Below, one piece after another: positions 1-8,261 of a stretch of DNA of 64,000 bases. Origin of the DNA: Paenibacillus fonticola DSM 21315 (GTDB lineage: Bacteria > Bacillota > Bacilli > Paenibacillales > Paenibacillaceae); assembly GCF_000381905.1 (NCBI RefSeq), contig NZ_KB907251.1:62001-126000 (forward strand), written 5' to 3'. Every line of letters starts with the position of its first letter. Within the stretch, counting starts at the first letter, position 1. The notes under the pieces were generated by a model. The model was not told the DNA's origin and did not search any database. It saw only the letters and a program-made list of their open reading frames with translations. The position numbers were made by a program, and so were the translations under genes.

Positions 1-1730
1 TGATCCCTTATCTGCTCCTGGTGCTGCTGACCGACGTACTTATCGGTTATATTTCCTATACGATGCTGACGGAGTCGCGGACGGAGATGGCGGAGACGAA
101 TATCCGCACCGGCATGGAGCAGGCCAGAAACAACATACAGTACCAAATGGATGAAATCCAGCGTATGTCGGATACGCTGTTCGGCAGCGTGGCTTTTCAA
201 AGAGCACTGCAGAAAAAAGGCGAGCCGCTGGACATCTATTTGACGATGATGGACGAGGTCATTCCCCAAATCGTATCGCCGCTGCAGCTGTTTGGCAACA
301 ACATCCGCTTTATGCTGTACACGCCCAACAGCGATATGATCATTATTAACGGCGATAATTTGGAAGAACCGATCAAGCAAAGCGACTATTATATCCTTCC
401 TTTGCGGGACATCGAATCAACTGACTGGTATCAGCTGCACAAAAATTCGGAGAGCAACAATCTTTGGGTGCAGATCGATACGGATAAAAAATTGGATCAT
501 ATTTCGCATATCCGCAAGCTCGTGTCATATAGCGATTACGGGGCGATCATCGGCTTTGTGCGAATTACGGTTCCTCTCGACGCCCTGTTCGGCAATTTAG
601 CCACCTTTCCAGTGGAAGAAGGGATTACTGTCCGGTTAATCCATCAGTCGACGGGCGAACGAGTGTATCAGCGCGGCCCAGCGGGATTGGCCGAACAAGC
701 TGAACCGGGGGAACAGACAGGTGGCCGTGATGCTTTTCTACGTTTTCACGAGCCTATCCCCGGGGCGGACTTTGCCATTGAAACGCTTGTTCCGAAGGCT
801 TATTTGACGAAAGACGCTGGAAAGCTGCAGCAGGTAATTCTCGGGGTGTGCGCGATCAGTTTTATCGGGATGACCTTTATCGGGTTTATGGTAGCTAGGC
901 TCAACGGCCGAAAAATGACCCGGATCGTCATGCTTGTCCGTTCTTTTCAGGAAGGGAATTTCCAGAAACGCATCCGCTTCTCCGGAAATGACGAGTTCGT
1001 GCGGATTGCCGAAGCTTTCAACATGATGGCGATGAACATCCAGGAACTGATCGACAGCGTGTATTTGCAAGGGATTCAGAAAAAGCAGGCCGAACTGGAA
1101 GCGCTGCAGGCGCAGATCAACCCCCACTTTCTCTACAACACTTTGTCGACGATCAACAGTTTGGCGAACCTTGGGGAAATCGGCAAAGTTACGGAGATGG
1201 TTCAGGGCCTCTCCCGCTTTTACCGGTTAACGCTAAATCAAGGAAATGTACATATCCATTTGGGAAGAGAGCTGGAGCAGGTCGAGACGTACCTGGAAAT
1301 TCAGCGCGTAAAGTACGCCGACGCATTTACTGTGCATGTCGACGTCGAAGCTGAGATAGTGGACTATCAGGTCATTAAGTTGATTTTGCAGCCCTTCGTT
1401 GAGAACGTATTCAAGCATGCCTGGTTCGGGGAAACGATCGCGATTCGGATTACGGGCCGGCGCATGAACAATGACATCGAGCTGAAAATCATCGACAACG
1501 GCGTGGGCATGCGTCCTGAGCAGGTCAGCCGGCTTATGACGGAGCCCAGTCAAGCCGGGGGATATGGGGTAAGAAATGTGGATGAACGAATCAAGCTCAG
1601 GTATGGTGAAGCTTATGGCGTCCATATTGCCAGTATTTATGGCGGAGGCACAACGGTGCGGCTTCTCCTGCCGGTCGATCGCAAGAAGAATGGCGATAAG
1701 CCTGAATTGCCGGAGGCACCGTATTTATAA
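1..1730 (+). CDS. YesM-type sensor histidine kinase, 5' truncated by window edge
   Basis: Membrane sensor kinase that phosphorylates the AraC-type regulator encoded just downstream. The reading frame is open back to base 3, where it already reads a hydrophobic helix (IPYLLLVLLTDV), so the true start lies outside the window and only the first few residues are missing. A long extracellular sensor region follows, then a second membrane helix near 840–890, a HAMP-like segment, the kinase signature QAQINPHFLYNTL with the phosphoacceptor His near base 1123, and the ATP-binding DNGVGM motif near 1496. This layout is that of the HisKA_7TM-less His_kinase/HATPase_c (LytS/YesM) family. The gene ends 71 bases before the start chosen for the regulator, and the pair precedes a CUT1 sugar importer, so it most likely senses an extracellular sugar. 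The ligand is unknown. Confidence 0.93.
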   Translation, partial: IPYLLLVLLTDVLIGYISYTMLTESRTEMAETNIRTGMEQARNNIQYQMDEIQRMSDTLFGSVAFQRALQKKGEPLDIYLTMMDEVIPQIVSPLQLFGNNIRFMLYTPNSDMIIINGDNLEEPIKQSDYYILPLRDIESTDWYQLHKNSESNNLWVQIDTDKKLDHISHIRKLVSYSDYGAIIGFVRITVPLDALFGNLATFPVEEGITVRLIHQSTGERVYQRGPAGLAEQAEPGEQTGGRDAFLRFHEPIPGADFAIETLVPKAYLTKDAGKLQQVILGVCAISFIGMTFIGFMVARLNGRKMTRIVMLVRSFQEGNFQKRIRFSGNDEFVRIAEAFNMMAMNIQELIDSVYLQGIQKKQAELEALQAQINPHFLYNTLSTINSLANLGEIGKVTEMVQGLSRFYRLTLNQGNVHIHLGRELEQVETYLEIQRVKYADAFTVHVDVEAEIVDYQVIKLILQPFVENVFKHAWFGETIAIRITGRRMNNDIELKIIDNGVGMRPEQVSRLMTEPSQAGGYGVRNVDERIKLRYGEAYGVHIASIYGGGTTVRLLLPVDRKKNGDKPELPEAPYL

Positions 1731-1801
1731 TCAGAACATGGAGTGCAGTTAACGTGGAATATCGTTGTAAAAGATTGCTTCATAGAGAGGAGTCGCGGAA
1801 G

Positions 1802-3373
1802 ATGAGCGTAAATGTATTGCTCGTAGACGATGAAGCCGTCGATCTGGAGTGGCTGCGGCGCAGAGTGCTGGCGAGCGGTCAGGACATCCGTGTAGCGGGC
1901 ACGGCCAACAGCGGTTTTCTGGCTCTTAAAGTAATGGAGGAGCAGCGGATCGACCTGATCCTGTCGGACATCAGGATGCCGATTATGTCGGGAACGGAGT
2001 TTGCGCGTAAAGCCAAAGTGATCAATCCTGAGGTCAAGGTGGTGTTTATTAGCGGCCACGAGGATTTCAATTACGCCCGGGAAGCAATAGAAATCAATGC
2101 CTGCGATTATTTGCTGAAGCCGGTAGAAGACAAAGAGCTGTACGATCTGCTGAACAAGCTTTGCAAGGAAGTGGAGGAAGAGAAGGAACAGGCGCGCTTT
2201 TTCTCTGAGACGCTGTCTCTAGTTAGCGAGGAACTGCTGCTCCGGTGGCTGGAACACGACGATCCCGGTTTTCCCGAGCCGCATCTGCAGAGCATACTTC
2301 ATCCGTTATTGTCGTCCGGCTGCGCCGCCGCGTCTATTGAGATCGATGATTTGGAGTGGAAGCTGCGGGATTTATCCGAGGATGTCCGCCGGGTGGAAAC
2401 GCGGGCAATTGTCCAATCGATAAAGTCGCTGGCGATGGGTACAGAGCTTGGCAGCCTAATTATAGCTCGGCAGACCAGGCTGATTGTTTTGGCGGCAGTA
2501 CCCGAGGAACTGTTTATAAAACGGCTGAACGAGCTTATTTATGAAGTCGCTCAGACGACCGCTTACACAATTACGGTTGGCGTAGGGAAATATGCGAACG
2601 ATGCCCAGGCTTTGCATGAGTCTTTTCAGCAGGCGCAAGCTGCGCTAAGCGCGAAATGGCTGCTCGGCAAAAACCGTCTCCTGCGCGATACGATGGAACC
2701 GGCGAGGCAGGGAGCTCCCGGCACGCCGATTGACGGCACCATTTCCGTCATGCTGAATGCCATCATGGACTACGATCTGGTTGTCATCGATGACTGCTTG
2801 CTTGATTTGCTCTACAAGGACATGCCGCTGGCCAGCAAGAAGGATGTATATGAGCTCATTATCCGCATCACGTCGAGCCTGCATGCAGAGTTGCTGCAGC
2901 GCAGCGAAAATTTGTACGAGCTCTTAGAGTGGGAAACGCATCAGCCCGATGTGCTGTTTCAGTTCGAGACGGTGCATGACGTTGTATCCTGGCTGAGACG
3001 GAGGTTCTTCGAACTATCGGAGAAGCTGTATGTAAAGCGGCAGCGGCAGAAGCGCAAGCTGATCGATGAAATCATGGGCTACGTCGAGGAACATTTGGAG
3101 AAGAAAATCACTTTGAAGGAAGTAGCGGCGCAATTTGATTTCACGCCGAACTACCTTGGTCATTTGTTTAAGGAAGAGACGGGGATGCTGTTTAGCGAAT
3201 ATTTGAACGAATGCAAGATGAACCGCGTCTGCCAGCTTTTGCGCGATCCGACCCTCAAGGTGTACGAAGTGGCCGAATTTATGGGCTACAAAAACATTAT
3301 TTATTTCAACCGGCAATTTAAAGCGAGCATGGGAATGACGCCTGGGGAATACAGAAAAAAGAACAAGATCTAG
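1802..3373 (+). CDS. AraC-family response regulator (YesN type)
   Basis: Partner of the upstream kinase and probable activator of the importer genes that follow. The 523-residue protein begins with a receiver domain (VLLVDDEA, phosphoacceptor Asp in LILSDIRMP, Lys in YLLKPVE), has a long middle region, and ends with an AraC-type double helix-turn-helix (KKITLKEVAAQFDFTPNYL and the closing GMTPGEYRKK). I chose the ATG at 1802 because GAGAGGAG lies just upstream and the receiver domain begins immediately after. An in-frame GTG at 1754 would add 16 residues that do not belong to the fold. A hairpin terminator follows about 95 bases after the stop, so kinase and regulator form their own unit ahead of the importer. 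Confidence 0.93.
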   Translation: MSVNVLLVDDEAVDLEWLRRRVLASGQDIRVAGTANSGFLALKVMEEQRIDLILSDIRMPIMSGTEFARKAKVINPEVKVVFISGHEDFNYAREAIEINACDYLLKPVEDKELYDLLNKLCKEVEEEKEQARFFSETLSLVSEELLLRWLEHDDPGFPEPHLQSILHPLLSSGCAAASIEIDDLEWKLRDLSEDVRRVETRAIVQSIKSLAMGTELGSLIIARQTRLIVLAAVPEELFIKRLNELIYEVAQTTAYTITVGVGKYANDAQALHESFQQAQAALSAKWLLGKNRLLRDTMEPARQGAPGTPIDGTISVMLNAIMDYDLVVIDDCLLDLLYKDMPLASKKDVYELIIRITSSLHAELLQRSENLYELLEWETHQPDVLFQFETVHDVVSWLRRRFFELSEKLYVKRQRQKRKLIDEIMGYVEEHLEKKITLKEVAAQFDFTPNYLGHLFKEETGMLFSEYLNECKMNRVCQLLRDPTLKVYEVAEFMGYKNIIYFNRQFKASMGMTPGEYRKKNKI

Positions 3374-3465
3374 CTTGGGAAGAAAGCGAAAGCATGATCT
3401 TAAGAAGGAAGCTGATCTTTAAGAAGAAAGCTGTTCCGGAAAGAAAGCTGAATAGAGGAATGCAA
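3374..3465. repeat. Degenerate short direct repeats after the regulator
   Basis: The gap between the regulator stop and its terminator contains about four imperfect copies of a purine-rich AAGAAAGCTG-like motif spaced roughly 20–25 bases apart. I see no open frame or RNA fold in it. It may be simple slippage-derived sequence. Confidence 0.4.
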
Positions 3466-3469
3466 GCTG

Positions 3470-3497
3470 CCCTCGGCAATTGGCCGGGGGTTTTTTT
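3470..3497 (+). terminator. Rho-independent terminator
   Basis: An 8-bp GC-rich stem (CCCTCGGC paired with GCCGGGGG, one G·U pair) with a 5-base loop is followed directly by seven T residues. It closes the kinase/regulator transcript. Confidence 0.85.
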
Positions 3498-3588
3498 ATG
3501 ATGACAGAATTACCTAATTTCCGTTGAATCGGTGAATTAGTATTAGTTTTTGTTGTTTGCCTGAATCCTCACACGGGAAGTGCTTCTC

Positions 3589-3594
3589 TATAAT
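3589..3594 (+). promoter_or_regulatory. Putative -10 element of importer operon
   Basis: A perfect TATAAT lies 52 bases before the first permease start. No good -35 hexamer sits at 17 bases upstream (TCCTCA), which is what one expects for a promoter that needs an activator such as the neighbouring AraC-type regulator. Confidence 0.45.
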
Positions 3595-3645
3595 GGAAGT
3601 TAAGGACACTAAAGAGAATAAAGAGATTTCGAGAGGGGAGTAGAA

Positions 3646-4566
3646 ATGAAAAATCAGGGCTTTTTCAGCGATCTAAAGAAATATAGAGCATTGCTGCTGA
3701 TGCTCACCCCCGCTGTATTGTTTTTCCTGCTGTTTGCCTATATACCTATGGCCGGCATCGTGCTTGCTTTCAAGCAGTTCAATTATCAAGGGGGCATATT
3801 TGGAAGCCCGTGGAACGGCTTGGAGAACTTTCGCTTTTTCCTGGAATCGGGAGACGCCTGGCGCGTAACCCGCAATACGGCACTATATAATATCGCGTTC
3901 ATCATTATTAACAATCTGCTGCAGATCGTTACGGCGATCCTACTGTTCGAGGTAGCGGGCAAATGGTTCCGCAAGGTGACTCAGACGGTATTGTTCCTGC
4001 CGTACTTTATTTCCTGGGTTGTCGTCGGGGCGATCGCTTATAACCTGTTCAACTACGACGTCGGTACCCTGAACGTCATGTTGAAATCGATCGGTCTTGG
4101 TCCTATCGATATCTATAACACGGCTGCCTACTGGCCGCTGATCCTCATTGTGGTATCGGCGTGGAAAGCGCTGGGATACGGCTCAATCATGTATCTGGCA
4201 GCGATCACAAGCATCGACACGGAAATGTATGAAGCGGCGGAAATCGACGGCGCGAACATTTTTCAGCGAATCATTAAAATTACGATACCGAATCTTATGC
4301 CTACCGTCATCATTTTGTTCCTGCTAGCGATTGGCAATATCTTCCGCGGAGACTTCGGCATGTTCTATAACATGGTGGGCAATAACGGACTTCTCTTCTC
4401 GTCCACGGACGTCATTGATACTTATGTGTTCCGTTCGTTAACGGCCTCCAATGAGATCGGCATGTCTGCAGCGGCAGGGTTCTATCAATCCATCCTAGGA
4501 TTCGCGACGATTCTGTTAGCCAACTATGCGGTGCGCAAATACGACAAGGATCGCGCCTTGTTCTAG
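3646..4566 (+). CDS. Sugar ABC transporter permease (LplB type)
   Basis: First of two membrane subunits of a CUT1-family carbohydrate importer. The 306-residue protein has about six hydrophobic helices and the BPD_transp_1 EAA loop, visible as EMYEAAEIDGANIFQRIIKI, which docks to the ATPase. It starts at an ATG with GAGAGGGGAG upstream and is followed after 18 bases by the second permease. The LplB/YtcP-type pairing with a YesMN regulator is usual for oligosaccharide uptake in Paenibacillus and Bacillus. No ATPase gene is present in the operon, so a shared MsmX-type ATPase is inferred. Substrate is not evident; the galactosidases downstream make a galactoside plausible. Confidence 0.92.
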   Translation: MKNQGFFSDLKKYRALLLMLTPAVLFFLLFAYIPMAGIVLAFKQFNYQGGIFGSPWNGLENFRFFLESGDAWRVTRNTALYNIAFIIINNLLQIVTAILLFEVAGKWFRKVTQTVLFLPYFISWVVVGAIAYNLFNYDVGTLNVMLKSIGLGPIDIYNTAAYWPLILIVVSAWKALGYGSIMYLAAITSIDTEMYEAAEIDGANIFQRIIKITIPNLMPTVIILFLLAIGNIFRGDFGMFYNMVGNNGLLFSSTDVIDTYVFRSLTASNEIGMSAAAGFYQSILGFATILLANYAVRKYDKDRALF

Positions 4567-4584
4567 AAAGGGAGGCTTGAGGTT

Positions 4585-5529
4585 ATGAGTGCGACAACAG
4601 CAAATCCCGGCCGTTTCGGCCCGGAATTCCAGACTCGGCGAAGCAAGGGGAAATCTTCGGACCGTCTTCTGCTCGCGATTATCGGGTATACATTGCTAAC
4701 GATTTTAGCGCTATTTTGCATCTTTCCATTCATACTGGTTATTTCATCCTCGCTGACCGAGGAGAGCCAAATTATTGAGCATGGCTTCCAAATCATCCCG
4801 ACCCAATTTTCGCTGGAAGCCTACAGCATTTTATTCAAATATCCCGCGGATATGCTGAAAGCTTATGGGGTGACGATCAGTGTGACGTTGATCGGTACGG
4901 CGGCCGGACTATTTCTGACCTCGATGACGGCTTATGTGCTGTCCAGAAAGGACTTCAAGTGGCGCAACCAATTTTCCTTCTTCTTCTTCTTTACGACCTT
5001 GTTCAGCGGCGGGCTCGTTCCGTGGTACTTGATGATCGTCAACTATCTGCAGTTGAAGGACACATTGGTCGTGCTGATCGTGCCGATGCTGATGAACGTG
5101 TTCTATATCATCGTCATGAAGTCATTCATGAGCAGCATTCCGGAAGCGATCACGGAATCGGCAAAAATCGACGGGGCCAGCGATTTCTTGATTTTCCTGA
5201 AGCTGATCATTCCGCTTTCGAAGCCAGCGCTGGCGACGATCGGCCTATTCATCGCTCTGGCCTATTGGAACGACTGGTATCATGCCCTGCTCTTTATTTC
5301 GAAATCCGATCTGATGCCGCTTCAGTACTATCTCTACAGGCTGTTAGGCAATATGGACGGCATGCGGAAGGCGATGATGGAATCCGGGGCGGCAATCAAT
5401 CTTGAAATCCCGACAGAGAGCTTGAAGATGGCAATGACCATCGTGGCGACCGGGCCAATTCTGATCGCTTACCCGTTCATTCAGCGCTTCTTCGTGCAAG
5501 GGCTGACGATCGGTGCCGTCAAAGGATGA
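4585..5529 (+). CDS. Sugar ABC transporter permease (YtcP/LplC type)
   Basis: Second membrane subunit of the same importer. The 314-residue protein has six predicted helices and the EAA loop EAITESAKIDGASDFLIFLK, and ends with the family's typical GLTIGAVKG tail. A GGGAGG ribosome site lies ahead of the ATG. It is followed by the binding-protein gene after 72 bases, which hold only a small weak hairpin. The order permease, permease, binding protein is the LplB-LplC-LplA pattern with the binding protein last. Confidence 0.92.
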   Translation: MSATTANPGRFGPEFQTRRSKGKSSDRLLLAIIGYTLLTILALFCIFPFILVISSSLTEESQIIEHGFQIIPTQFSLEAYSILFKYPADMLKAYGVTISVTLIGTAAGLFLTSMTAYVLSRKDFKWRNQFSFFFFFTTLFSGGLVPWYLMIVNYLQLKDTLVVLIVPMLMNVFYIIVMKSFMSSIPEAITESAKIDGASDFLIFLKLIIPLSKPALATIGLFIALAYWNDWYHALLFISKSDLMPLQYYLYRLLGNMDGMRKAMMESGAAINLEIPTESLKMAMTIVATGPILIAYPFIQRFFVQGLTIGAVKG

Positions 5530-5601
5530 CCTCAGGGAAACCTGGTTATCAATAAATAGCTGTACTCTTGATTACATTAATTGATTGGGGGAAAACATGC
5601 C

Positions 5602-7179
5602 ATGATACAGACTAAAAAAATTGTAACGCTTCTGCTGACTGTTTTTCTGATGCTGGCAACGCTGCTGAGCGCTTGCGGCGGAGGGAAAAATGCGGCCGAA
5701 AATGAAGACGCCGCGAACGCAGGACAAGGAAACAACGGAGCAAACAGCACGGAATCTACGGATACGATCGATATATCAAAGGAAGTTAAACTGAAAATGC
5801 TTCTGGTCGGCGGCAAGCCGGTGGACTACGAAGAGGTTTTTGGCGAGCTGAACAAGCTGTTGAAGGAGAAAATCAACGCTACGGTGGAAGCGGAATTCCT
5901 CGACTGGTCCGACTGGACGCAGAAATATCCGCTGAAGTTCGCGGCGAACGAGGACTTCGACATCGCCTATACGGCAAACTGGGCATTTTACAATGATCAG
6001 GCGATCCGCGGCGGCTTTCTGGAGCTGACGGAGGATATGCTTGCGAAATACACGCCGAAAACGTGGGAGGCGCTGCCAGCAGCGGCGTGGGAGCAGGCAA
6101 AAGTATCCGGCAAAGTATACATGGTACCGCAAAACAGTAATGAAGTGGTAGATAAAGTGGTACTGATCCGCGAGGATTTGCGCGAGAAATACAATCTTGA
6201 GCCGGTAAACAGCCCGGAGACGTATGCAGCCTATCTTAAAACGATTGCAGCCAACGAGAAAGGAATGAATGCGTTCGGAGCCAAACCGGGCGACGGCTGG
6301 AAATGGCATGAGCTTGACGAGGTGTTGCTGGAGCAGCAAAACAACTGGAAGGTCGTTGATCCGAACGTGCCGTTTGCGTTCAAAATGGACGATCCGTCCG
6401 GAAAAGTGTTTAACGTCTATGATACGCCTGAATTTACGGAATTGCTGAAATATTATAAAGATCTCGTGGATAATGGGGTATGGTCGAAAAACGTCATCAG
6501 CTATAAAAATGACGTATGGCAGGACATGAAAGCTGGCAAATTCGCATCCCGTGCACAGAACCTGGGCACGCTTGCATTCAACGTGGCAGAACAGCGCCGG
6601 GATAAACCGGAATATAATATGGCGGTTGTCGACTTGACGCCGGATAAAATGAAGTCCGCTGCGGTTTCCACTCAAAACGGAATGGCGATTCATGCCACCT
6701 CCAAAAATCCAGAGCGTGCGCTGATGTTGATCGATCTGCTGCAAAATGACAAAGAAATTCACGATCTAACGATGTATGGCATCGTTGGCAAGCATTATGA
6801 GTCGGTGGGCGAAGACCAATTTACGCCTGGTCCGAGCTCTACGAACTACACTGGCTTCTCGAACTGGGGATGGAACTCCCTGCTGAACCGTACAGATACG
6901 ACGTATCCGGAGGAAGCCGACGAAATGCTCAATCAGTGGCAGGAGCATGTATACCATTACTCTCTCGAGACCTACGTTTTTGACGACAGTAAGGTGAAAA
7001 ACGAAGTATCGAACCTAGGGAATGTTATGCTGCGCTATGCGATTCCATTGGAATACGGCTTGATTCAGGATATCGAAAAGGGCCAGGCAGATTTGATCAA
7101 GCAGCTGCAAGCGGCAGGCATTGATAAAGTAGGCGCCGAGATGCAAAGTCAAGTTGATGCATTCTTGGCAGCGCAGTAA
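5602..7179 (+). CDS. Extracellular sugar-binding lipoprotein (LplA type)
   Basis: Substrate-binding subunit of the importer, anchored outside the membrane. The 525-residue protein has a lipoprotein signal with lipobox LLSAC (Cys25), a low-complexity Asn/Gly/Ala linker, and then a two-lobe extracellular solute-binding fold of the large (about 500-residue) Paenibacillus class. I chose ATG 5602 because TTGGGGGAAA precedes it and the signal peptide begins there. An in-frame TTG at 5581 would place seven extra residues before the signal. The gene is followed by a terminator. Ligand cannot be read from sequence. Confidence 0.92.
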   Translation: MIQTKKIVTLLLTVFLMLATLLSACGGGKNAAENEDAANAGQGNNGANSTESTDTIDISKEVKLKMLLVGGKPVDYEEVFGELNKLLKEKINATVEAEFLDWSDWTQKYPLKFAANEDFDIAYTANWAFYNDQAIRGGFLELTEDMLAKYTPKTWEALPAAAWEQAKVSGKVYMVPQNSNEVVDKVVLIREDLREKYNLEPVNSPETYAAYLKTIAANEKGMNAFGAKPGDGWKWHELDEVLLEQQNNWKVVDPNVPFAFKMDDPSGKVFNVYDTPEFTELLKYYKDLVDNGVWSKNVISYKNDVWQDMKAGKFASRAQNLGTLAFNVAEQRRDKPEYNMAVVDLTPDKMKSAAVSTQNGMAIHATSKNPERALMLIDLLQNDKEIHDLTMYGIVGKHYESVGEDQFTPGPSSTNYTGFSNWGWNSLLNRTDTTYPEEADEMLNQWQEHVYHYSLETYVFDDSKVKNEVSNLGNVMLRYAIPLEYGLIQDIEKGQADLIKQLQAAGIDKVGAEMQSQVDAFLAAQ

Positions 7180-7193
7180 TAAAACAAAGGTTC

Positions 7194-7229
7194 GAGCTGT
7201 CCCTAACGCTCTGTTTGGGGCAGCTTTTT
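7194..7229 (+). terminator. Terminator of first importer operon
   Basis: The stem AGCTGTCCC/GGGGCAGCT, with one mismatch, is followed by TTTTT. It lies between the binding-protein stop and the 3' end of the reverse-strand AraC gene. Confidence 0.75.
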
Positions 7230-7237
7230 AAATGAAA

Positions 7238-8077
7238 TTAGGATTGGTCTTTGTATTTTTTTGGTGTCAGGCCGTAAGTGCGTTTGAACATGCGGATAAA
7301 ATAGCTCGTCTCCATGCCGAGCTTCTCCGCCACGCTCTCCACCGTTATGTCGGGATTCTCTTGAAGGAGCTGGGTCGCCCGGCGCATCCGCAGCTGCAAA
7401 ATGTACTGCTGGGGCGTCATGCCGTAGCTGGTCACAAATAAACGGTGAAAGTGTTGGGGGGAATAGCCAGCGGCCCTGGCTACGTTCGTCAGAAGCAGCC
7501 TTTCGTTGTAGTGGTCGTGGATGAGCTTTACTGCAGCTTGTAGAGCAGGCTGTGGGCTGCTTGAAGCGGCAACGCCCTTCAAGGACTTCTTGTCGCTAGT
7601 CTGCCCTTCAAGCAAGGAGATGGCCATGCCATAAATACGCTTGGAGGCTTCCCAGTATGATTGCTCCCCGTTCAGGCTGATGAGATGCCATAGCGATTCC
7701 AGTTGACTCCAAAGCAGCTCGAAGTTGGGCACCTGCAGGGCGGTCAGCATCAATTCGTGCATCTGATTCAGCAGCGGATTGGCTGCATGGCCGTCGAAGG
7801 CAACGAAGCCTAGATCCCAATTGTCTGTAGATTCCAGTGGGGAATAGGCGTGCGGGAGATTAGCCGGCAGGAGCAGCGCCGTACCGGGAGTCAACAAAAG
7901 ATCGTCATGGCCTGGGATGCGGAAAATCCCTTGACCGCTGCGGGACAGGAACAGCTGATGAGCTGGGTAGCCTTCGGGCCGCTCGAGATGTTTTTGTTCA
8001 TGGCTTCCGACGCAGTAAACGTAGAGCGGGAGGATTTTCTCCAAATTGGTGAACTCCGCAAGCAGGAAAGGCATCAT
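7238..8077 (-). CDS. AraC-family transcriptional regulator with cupin sensor domain
   Basis: One-component sugar-responsive regulator. The protein of about 279 residues has an N-terminal AraC_binding cupin (residues about 15–150, with GTALLLPANLPHAY) and a C-terminal pair of helix-turn-helix motifs ending TYGLTPKKYKDQ. I placed the start at the ATG at 8077 because a GGAGG lies 11 bases upstream. An ATG at 8095 would place that GGAGG inside the coding region. It is divergent from the GH42 gene with 184 bases between the starts, so it probably controls the galactosidase genes. It is convergent with the importer operon. Effector unknown. Confidence 0.88.
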   Translation of the reverse strand: MMPFLLAEFTNLEKILPLYVYCVGSHEQKHLERPEGYPAHQLFLSRSGQGIFRIPGHDDLLLTPGTALLLPANLPHAYSPLESTDNWDLGFVAFDGHAANPLLNQMHELMLTALQVPNFELLWSQLESLWHLISLNGEQSYWEASKRIYGMAISLLEGQTSDKKSLKGVAASSSPQPALQAAVKLIHDHYNERLLLTNVARAAGYSPQHFHRLFVTSYGMTPQQYILQLRMRRATQLLQENPDITVESVAEKLGMETSYFIRMFKRTYGLTPKKYKDQS

Positions 8078-8261
8078 CGTGAATGCGACCTCCATAATCA
8101 GAAAATAGGCATAATGCTCATCAGGTTAATGCAGAGGAAATGACTCAATGTTAAGATTGGACGATTTTTAGATGTGTATGTTCTATGAGTATAAACGGTT
8201 TTTGGTCTATTATCAAAGGTATATAAGTGAATATGACGATTTTACAAGGAGAGATACAACA

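Noticed and set aside
5776-6762. 328-residue antisense frame in the first binding-protein gene
   Set aside because: The sense frame is a clear lipoprotein; the antisense composition is rich in His, Arg and Phe as expected for a shadow.
8188-8206. ATAAACGGTT as a cre site before the GH42 gene
   Set aside because: Three defined positions are wrong.
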